From Locusta migratoria (lineage: Eukaryota; Arthropoda; Insecta; Orthoptera; Acrididae), in contig CM048755.1 of the NCBI GenBank assembly GCA_026315105.1, positions 760,511,301 to 760,575,300 of the forward strand: a stretch of 64,000 bases of DNA, written 5' to 3'. Of this stretch, positions 57,801-64,000 are shown in pieces. Position numbers and translations under genes: made by a program. Within the stretch, counting starts at the first letter, position 1. The number at the start of each line of letters is the position of its first letter. The notes below the pieces were generated by a model that was given only the letters and a program-made list of their open reading frames with translations, searched no databases and had not been told where the DNA came from.

Positions 57801-58571
57801 GGAGGTGCGCTGGCGACGAGAATCCTGTGAGAAACCAGGTACGAGCGCAAAACATGCAATGTATATTTATGTGTGCTGCCATGTCTCGAAGCTTATCATA
57901 ATAAAAATTATTAACTGTCAATTAATTCACTGCAAAATGTGGTTTTTAAAAAAAGTAAATGAAAGGAAAAAAAGATAAAATTAAAAAAGAAAAATTGCAA
58001 AAAATATATTTTTAACTTTGCTAATGTCGGTCCACAGCTTGGATCAAAAAGAAGGATGGAAAATATATTCAGAAGTTGTGAACATTAATAATGTTTAATG
58101 ATTATCGAAACAATACTGACAGATATATAGTCACTTGTATAGCTTAATGCGCAAATTTGAACTAAATTTACTCGGTATGGGAAAGAGGTACATAAATAAA
58201 ACTTTATATTAGAGAACCTTATGTTGTTAGGTTACTATGTATTGAGTTTCACTTTCGTCATACTTTCAGTCCCTGAGATATAAGAAGCTGAATTTCAAGA
58301 TTTTGTATGGTGTATTTGCGTAATATTTTTGGCTGAATGTAGCTCTTAAATTCTTTTCTTCATTATTCTTAAGATAACAAATATAGTTTTACGAAATATT
58401 AACTGAGATAGAACAGTTCTAATATCCCAGAAATTCATGCACACTGTATTCAACATCGCGCACGAAGTCAAACAAGTTGCTATATCACAAAGTATAACAT
58501 TGACAATTATTAAACTTCACCAATGTTCATAGTGGACATATGAGAATGTTAATATGAAATTAAAATAAAAA
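57801..58571. other. Unassigned AT-rich DNA
   Basis: No coding or named repeat sequence was recognised. Confidence 0.5.
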
Positions 58572-60045
58572 ATAGAAAAGAGATGACTTACCAAAAGGAC
58601 CGGCTCGTCGATAGAAACAAATAAAATCACACACAAACACCCATACAAGCTTTCACAGCCTAGCTGCTTCGTCAGGCAGAAGGGAAGGAGAGGGAAAAGG
58701 AATTAATGAGGGTTTTAAGGGAGTGGGTAAGGAGTCATTCCAATCCCGGGACAGGAAAGACTTACCTTGTGGGGAAAAAAGGAGGGTAAACAAATACACA
58801 CACACCCACGAACTGTAGAAAGCACAGAAGTTAGAAAGAGATACCACTTGAGGCAGAGGCTCTGTCCAGAGAACCAAGGCAAAGATGGTGGGTGGGAATT
58901 CGAATTTAGCGGAGGTTGAGACCAGGTGGGCAACGGGAAGAGAGAATATGCTGAAGGGCTAGTTCCCATCTCCGGAGTTCTGAAGGATTGGTGTTGGTAG
59001 GAAGTATCCAGATAACCCGGACGGTGTAACACTGTGCCAAGATGTGCTGGCCGTGCATGGTATGTTTAGCGACAGGGTGATCCTCATTACCAACAAACAC
59101 TGTCTGCCTGTGACCATTCATGCGAATGGACAGTTTGTTGCTGGTCATTCCCACATAGAACGCTTCACAGTGCAGGCATGTCAGTTGGTAAATCACGTGG
59201 GTGCTGTTGCAAGTGGCTCTGCCCTTGATTGTGTACACCCTCCGGGTTACGGGACTGGAGTAAGTGGTGGTGGAAGGGTGCATAGGGCAGGTTTTACAAC
59301 GGGGCCGGTTACAAGGGTAGGAGCCAGAAGGTAGGGAAGGTGGTTTGGGGATTTCATAGGGATGGACTAGGAGGTTACGGAGGTTAGGTGGGTGGCGGAA
59401 AGACACTCTCGGAGGAGTGGGGAGGATGTCGTGAAGGATGGATCTCATTTCGGGGCAGGATTTTAGGAAGTCGTAAGATCACCCCGTGGCTAAACACGCC
59501 TTGGGGCACGACCAGCACATCTTGGCACAGTGTTACACCGTCCGGGTTATCTGGATACTTCCCACCGACACCAATCCTTCAGAACTCCGGAGATGGGAAC
59601 TAGCCCTTCAGCATATTCTCTCTTCCCGTTGCCCACCTGGTCTCAACCTCCGCTAAATTCGAATTCCCACCCACCATCTTTGCCTTGGTTCTCTGGACAG
59701 AGCCTCTGCCTCAAGTGGTATCTCTTTCTAACTTCTTTGCTTTCTACAGTTCTACAGTATGTCTGCCTAAGTGTACTTGCGTCTGTGTAAATGTGTGGGT
59801 GTGTGTGTATTTGTTTACCCTCCTTTTTTCCCCACAAGGTAAGTCTTTCCTGTCCCGGGATTGGAATGACTCCTTACCCACTCCCTTAAAGCCCTCATTA
59901 ATTCCTTTTCCCTCTCCTTCCCTTCTGCCTGACGAAGCAGCTAGGCTGCGAAAGCTTGTATGTGTGTTTGTGTGTGATTTTATTTGTTTCTATCGACGAG
60001 CCGGTCCTTTTGGTAAGTCAACTCTTTTCTATTTTTTATTTTTGT
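58572..60045. mobile_element. Penelope-like element tails in inverted orientation
   Basis: Two copies of the same 3' segment point outward. A minus-strand copy runs from about 59500 to 58572 and includes the endonuclease ORF. A plus-strand copy runs from about 59510 to 60045 and begins inside that ORF (ILAQCYTVRVIWILPT..). The two align over about 480-530 bases, from CCAGCACATCTTGGCACAG to CGACGAGCCGGTCCTTTTGG. Penelope-like elements are known for partial, tandem and inverted copies. The plus copy keeps a TG-rich stretch that differs from the minus copy. Confidence 0.82.
58906..59448 (-). pseudogene. Penelope-type GIY-YIG endonuclease domain
   Basis: The frame 59448-58906 (180 residues) is open. 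It has a cysteine motif (CNRPRCKTCPMH), the domain start RVYTIKGRATCNSTHVIYQLTC, then FYVGMTSNKLSIRMNGHR. YVG and the downstream R and H fit the GIY-YIG core, with Y in place of the second conserved tyrosine pair not resolved. It ends SELRRWELALQHIL..GLNLR. This endonuclease nicks the target for PLE integration. The RT domain that should precede it is missing, so only the C-terminal part of the element is present. Confidence 0.82.
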
Positions 60046-60635
60046 TTATCCCACGGGGAAAGTTTCCCTCTATAATTTTCGTTTCATTAATATAAAATTA
60101 CTTCAAAATCCATTGTAGTCTGTTGGGAAAATGCTCCATTATTCATTTGACGTGGGATGACCCATAAGCAGTTTCAATGCACATACTGTCTGTTCAGTAA
60201 TTCATCTGCACTAATTCTTCTGCCACAGAGGAAGTATGCAGATAGCGTATGTTGTGTCGCAGTTCTGATCACCCCGGTTGCAGAAATCAACACAAGCAAG
60301 GTTGGTCACGTAATGGGCAGAACAGCAGGTAGCAGTCCGTCGGGAAGCACAATACAGCAGATGCGTGGATTAGATGGCTTCAAGGGCACGCACGACACGA
60401 TGTGACCAGATGCTCGGAGGCAACAGCTAAAGTGTTAAAAAAACTATTTAAGGCGTGTTTTCTGTAAAACCTAACAATGGAAAGTCCAGGTTGGAATGTC
60501 AGTACTGTGACGATAGGTAGCAACTCTCCATACAAGTAATCACGGAGCCCCAGACAACACATATAAAAGACTACCACATTCACGCAACTTCAATTTTTGA
60601 CCACTGGTTTCATCAGAAAAGGAGCGAACATTCAG
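60046..60635. other. Unassigned, with a transposon-like end at 60140-60162
   Basis: TTTGACGTGGGATGACCC (about 60145-60162) resembles the right tip of the long-TIR element at 3008-6773 (TTGACATGGAATGACCC). It may be a solo end of a related element. No partner is visible. Confidence 0.4.
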
Positions 60636-61083
60636 TGACGAGCCAAAGAAACTGGTATAGGTGTGCTGCAAACACAGAGATATGTAAACACTCGAGAGGA
60701 TGGCACTGTGATCAGCAGTGCCTGTATATAACAACATGTGTCTGGTGGAGGCATTAGATAGGTTATTACTGCTACAATGGCAGGTTATCACAATTTAAGT
60801 ATGTTTGAATGTGGTGTTGTAGTTGCCACATGAGAGATGGGACACTGAGGTAGTGATGAGGTGGGGATTGTCCTGTATGACCATTTCACGAGTGCACCAC
60901 AAATATCGAGAATCCGCTAAAACTTTAAATCTCTGACATCGTTGGGGCTGGAATAGATCCTGCGATAATGTGAGGAATGACAACGGAAGAGAATCGCTCA
61001 ACATGGTGGAAGTGCAACCCTTTTGCAAATTTTTGCGGATTTCACTGCTAGGCCACGAACAATTACCAGTGTGTAAACCATTC

Positions 61084-61288
61084 GAGCCGGCCGCGGTGGC
61101 CGAGGGGACTGAGGAGCGCGAGTCACGGCCTGCACGGCCACTATGGTCGGAGGTTCGAATCCCCCCCTTGGGCACGGATATTTGTGACGTCCTTAGTGTT
61201 AGCTAGTTCATAAGTAGTTTGTAAGTTTAGGGACTGATGACCCCGTAGTTAAGTCCCATAAGCTATACAAACATTTGAACATTTTTTG
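61084..61288 (+). mobile_element. tRNA-derived SINE, copy 2, with 9-bp duplication
   Basis: Same family as 38748-38955: GGCCGCGGTGGCCGAGGGGA head, B box GGTTCGAATCC (about 61152-61162) and tail GGGACTGATGACCCCGTAGTTAAGTCCC, ending in a T run. The flanks AAACCATTC (61075-61083) and AAACCCTTC (61289-61297) form a 9-bp duplication with one mismatch. It lies within the decayed Tc1-like gene, so it is younger than that gene. Confidence 0.92.
61230..61257 (+). promoter_or_regulatory. SINE tail hairpin, copy 2
   Basis: GGGACT pairs with AGTCCC around GATGACCCCGTAGTTA, identical to copy 1. Confidence 0.65.
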
Positions 61289-61960
61289 AAACCCTTCAAC
61301 AAAACACGATTAATAAGGGCTTTCAGAGCCGAAGCCCCACTCGTATACCCTTGCCGTCTGCATGACACAAAGCTTTGTGCCTCACCTGGGTCCATCAACA
61401 AACATCGGACTGTCGATTGGTAATACGTTGTCTGGTCTGATGTCTTCTTTCCAATAGTATTGAGCAGATGGACGTGCATGGGTATGGAGACAACCTCTAT
61501 GGACTCTGCACATCAGCAGGGGACTGTTCAAGCTGCTGGAGGCTCTATGATGTGGAGCGTGTGCACGAGTGATATATGGGACATCTGATGTGTGACAGGT
61601 GACACATATGTATGCATCCTGGCTGATCACCTGTATTCATTCCTATCCATTGCACCTTCTGATGGACTTGGCGAATTCCGACAGGAAAGCGTGACACACC
61701 ATACATCGATAATTGCTACATTTTGGTTCCAGGAACACTTCTGTGTATAATCACCTCTGCTGGTCACCAAACTCCCCAGACATGAACATTATTGAGCATA
61801 TCTGGGATGCCTTCTAACATGCTGTTCATAAGAGATCCCTAACCCCTCGTACACTTATGGATTTATGGACAGCCCTTCAGGATGCATATTGTCAGTTCTC
61901 TTCCACCTCTAATTCAGACCTCAGCATTTCGTATTGCAAGGAAATGTCTATCTCTGACCT

Positions 61961-62179
61961 TGTTTTCTAATGCTTCCCTCTCACTCTCTCCTCTGATTTG
62001 TGTCTGTCTTGCTGACAGTGCTGCAGTTGTGTGTCTGAGTGAAAACAGTATTGTTCACCTTTGTCCGTACGAAAGTTTGCCCACTTAGTATTTGTTTTGC
62101 AGATAGATTTGTAGAGAGTTGTTGTCATCCAATGCGATTTTGTTCTGTCAGCAATGGAAAAGTGGTATAATGACAAAAC
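61961..62179. other. Unassigned DNA
   Basis: This may include the remaining 3' end of the Tc1-like element, but no terminal repeat was identified. Confidence 0.35.
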
Positions 62180-64000
62180 CATTTTATTTATTAACTAGCT
62201 TATATGCCCGTGCTTCGCAATGGTTGTTGGAGGAGGATCCTGTGAGTATCGTGGCTTTTTATGGTTCCGGACCTCAGTCATTAAAAATAGAATCCCTGTT
62301 GGATTGCTCTGTCAATAAACTCCGTTGTCCTAGCCAAGATATCAAATGTAAGTAAAAGACATTGTCCGAAACGATGTATCTTCATAACGTTTTTGGTATG
62401 AAAGGTGAAACATGCCAAAATAAGCAAAGAAATATTCTTAAGTATTTAATACGCAAAGCAAAATCAGTAACACTATGTTCAATGTTTGTTGGTATTTGCT
62501 TAATTCTGTCACAGACGTTCGCTTCCTTGTTGTACTACCCCATACTTATTATGCAGCAGCAATGTTTATTAGTTCTTTGGTACACTGCAGCGCCTCCATC
62601 CCTTGTTTGCTGTACTACGCAATCCGTACTTCAAGCATAACTTACATCTAAAACAATTTCCCTGATTCCACTTTTATGAAATGAAGTTGCTCCAAGCAAA
62701 TCCGTGAAGTAGTTTAGGAGATCGGGTATTTCAAATAGATGAACAAACAATTACTGAAAACACTTAAGATTGCGATGTATCTTTATCCGTGATCTGATTT
62801 TGATGAAATGATGCCTATATGTTGCCCCAATCGTAGCTCAATTTTTTCTGTGGAAAAACGCATGAAAATGTGTCAGTAGTTTCTTTTTAATAGGTTTGCG
62901 AAACATGTTAGAAATCTGCATATTTTCATGAATATGATGTAGTTTACATCATACATCAGTTATATTCGCCATTTAAAACATTTATTTCAGGATCATTCAT
63001 ACCTCTGGACAATAGGATGAGGCATGGAAAGCTGAAATATAATAAGTATTTCCTTAATGAAGTAGAAATATCACAGAAAACAATTATTATTCTTATGTTT
63101 GGCTCTCTTTCCGTTAGATGCGCTTTTGTCGCTCCAAGCGACATGGCAGTTGTACATATACTTTAGACTGTGATATCAGTATGTAAATATATGGATTAAG
63201 CACGCCGAGGATTGTATCAGTTTTATATTCATTGCGTTGAATTATATTTCGTAGAACATAGCAACCAAGAAAACGATTTTCAGAAATATGGTGAATTTCA
63301 GAAGTCAAAGAGTAAGTAGTATTTTCAAAGGGTAATAATCAGATCGCTGCCCCGAACTTTACGCCAACACCCGCTGCACTATCTATTAGTTCTTTGCTGC
63401 ATTATGCCGTTCTTTCCAAGCATGAAATTACGATATCTTTTATTTTCCTGATCTGATTTTGATAAAATGAAGCCAATATGTTTCCCCAGGATATTCTCTA
63501 TTTATCTGTGATACCCCACGAATGCTCATTTAGAACTTTTGGAGATTACTCTCTACAAATAGACACATTCGATTGCTTTCAGAGAAATGTTTAAATTGTG
63601 ATATCTTACTTTCTCTGATCCGATTTTGTGAAATGAAGCGTTTCTACAACCGCAAGATACCTTCATGTTTCCTGTGATAAACCCCTGAAAATTCTTCTAT
63701 TAGTTTTGGAGATGAAAGAGAAAGTTAGATATGACAGTTGTTGACGAAAAACATTAAATTGTGATGTTCTTTCTTCCGTGATCCGATTTTTAAGAAACTA
63801 AGTCTATATGTTGTCCCAAGGTACGCTGAAGTTACCTGCAAAAACCTCATGCGAATTCGTGAAGTAGTTTTGGAGAAGTGGTTTCTAATAGATGAACAGA
63901 CAGACATGACGGTCTGTGAAAACACTTCGTGATTCTATTTTGATGAAATTGTGCCTAGATTCTGAACCAATCTTTGTTTTCTGTGAAAACCGCATGAAAA
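62180..64000 (+). repeat. Degenerate tandem repeat, continuing past the window
   Basis: It opens with TAGCTTATATGCCCGTGCTTCGCAATGG, a start seen at such arrays in many arthropods (recall). The recurring words are GTGATC[TC]GATTTTGATGAAATGA, CTATATGTTG[CT]CCCA, TCTGTGGAAAA[AC], CATGAAAA, GTGAAGTAGTTTAGGAGA and AATAGATGAACA. Clear units begin near 62660, 62770, 63440, 63600, 63760 and 63925, about 110-170 bases each where adjacent. Units are strongly diverged, and 62900-63420 is mostly not recognisable. Confidence 0.65.

Larger units (their letters stand above)
60636..61960 (+). pseudogene. Tc1-like transposase gene, decayed and split by a SINE
   Basis: The start at 60777 (MAGYHNLSMFECGVVVAT) is followed by many breaks. 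After the SINE come VVWSDVFF-like (first D area), QQGTVQAAGGSMMWSVC, DHLYSFLSIAPSDGLGEFRQES (second catalytic D lost: QES where QDN is expected), HHTSIIATFWFQEH, then a shifted frame with SPDMNIIEHIWDA (catalytic E) and LWTALQDAYCQ-like codons near 61870. This is another insect Tc1 family than the one at 11257-12654. Element ends and TA sites were not resolved, and the limits are approximate. Confidence 0.75.

Noticed and set aside
59044..59334. Plus-strand frame of 96 codons
   Set aside because: Antisense of the GIY-YIG ORF.

Overview
Eukaryotic genomic DNA, most likely from an insect with a very large genome and probably an orthopteran of the Schistocerca type. There are no bacterial operons. 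AT-rich non-coding DNA is packed with insect-type transposable elements. Two copies of a tRNA-derived SINE with the tail GGGACTGATGACC..TTAAGTCCC, and a repeat at 54650-54925, resemble repeats I recall as very abundant in locust DNA (recall, not a search). I found no rRNA, no canonical tRNA and no CRISPR. The only convincing host coding sequence is one 197-bp exon at 14039-14235 (+), which looks like an early exon of a DNAJC2/zuotin (ribosome-associated J-protein) gene. If so, much of the rest of the window is probably intron of that gene.

Layout. 1-2160: AT-rich DNA with a hairpin at the left edge. 2162-8215: a SINE and a minus-strand L2/CR1-like LINE, split by a 3.77-kb DNA transposon (3008-6773) with ~700-bp terminal inverted repeats (TIRs) and a 4-bp target duplication (TSD). 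8867-11161: a second DNA transposon with CACAGGTC termini and a TTA duplication, carrying an arthropod ORF of unknown function. 11257-12654: a Tc1-like element. 14039-14235: the host exon. 15190-35500: a LINE nest. LINE A is broken by LINE B, and LINE B is broken by LINE C (same family as A) and by the minus-strand LINE D. All are APE-RT-RNase H elements of the I/R1/LOA type. 36080-38184: a 5'-truncated, polyadenylated A/C-family copy (LINE E). 40330-44828: an RTE-type LINE with an 11-bp target duplication, split by a 1.4-kb MITE-like element.

45.1-49.6 kb: a hAT C-terminal fragment, a MITE, a long hairpin and an unassigned GC-richer block. 50822-51280: a 22-bp minisatellite. 51489-57135: a minus-strand hAT transposase gene with a recognisable intron, interrupted by a Tc1/mariner-superfamily element of DD82E type (52521-55714), which is itself interrupted by a locust-type repeat and fold-backs. 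57138-57800: a piggyBac pseudogene. 58572-60045: two Penelope-like tails with GIY-YIG coding sequence in inverted orientation. 60636-61960: a degraded Tc1-like gene split by a SINE with a 9-bp duplication. 62180-64000: a degenerate tandem repeat.

How it fits together. This is a fossil record of nested insertion. Several junctions are clean enough to give relative ages and duplication lengths. Almost every transposase or reverse transcriptase (RT) is broken, usually at its catalytic box. The most original observation is that the LINE B tail, the A/C-family LINE tails and the SINE tails all end in a small hairpin whose loop is conserved (ATGACC..AGTT) while its stem sequence changes in a compensated way. 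This suggests a shared 3' recognition structure that links the SINE to its LINE partner.
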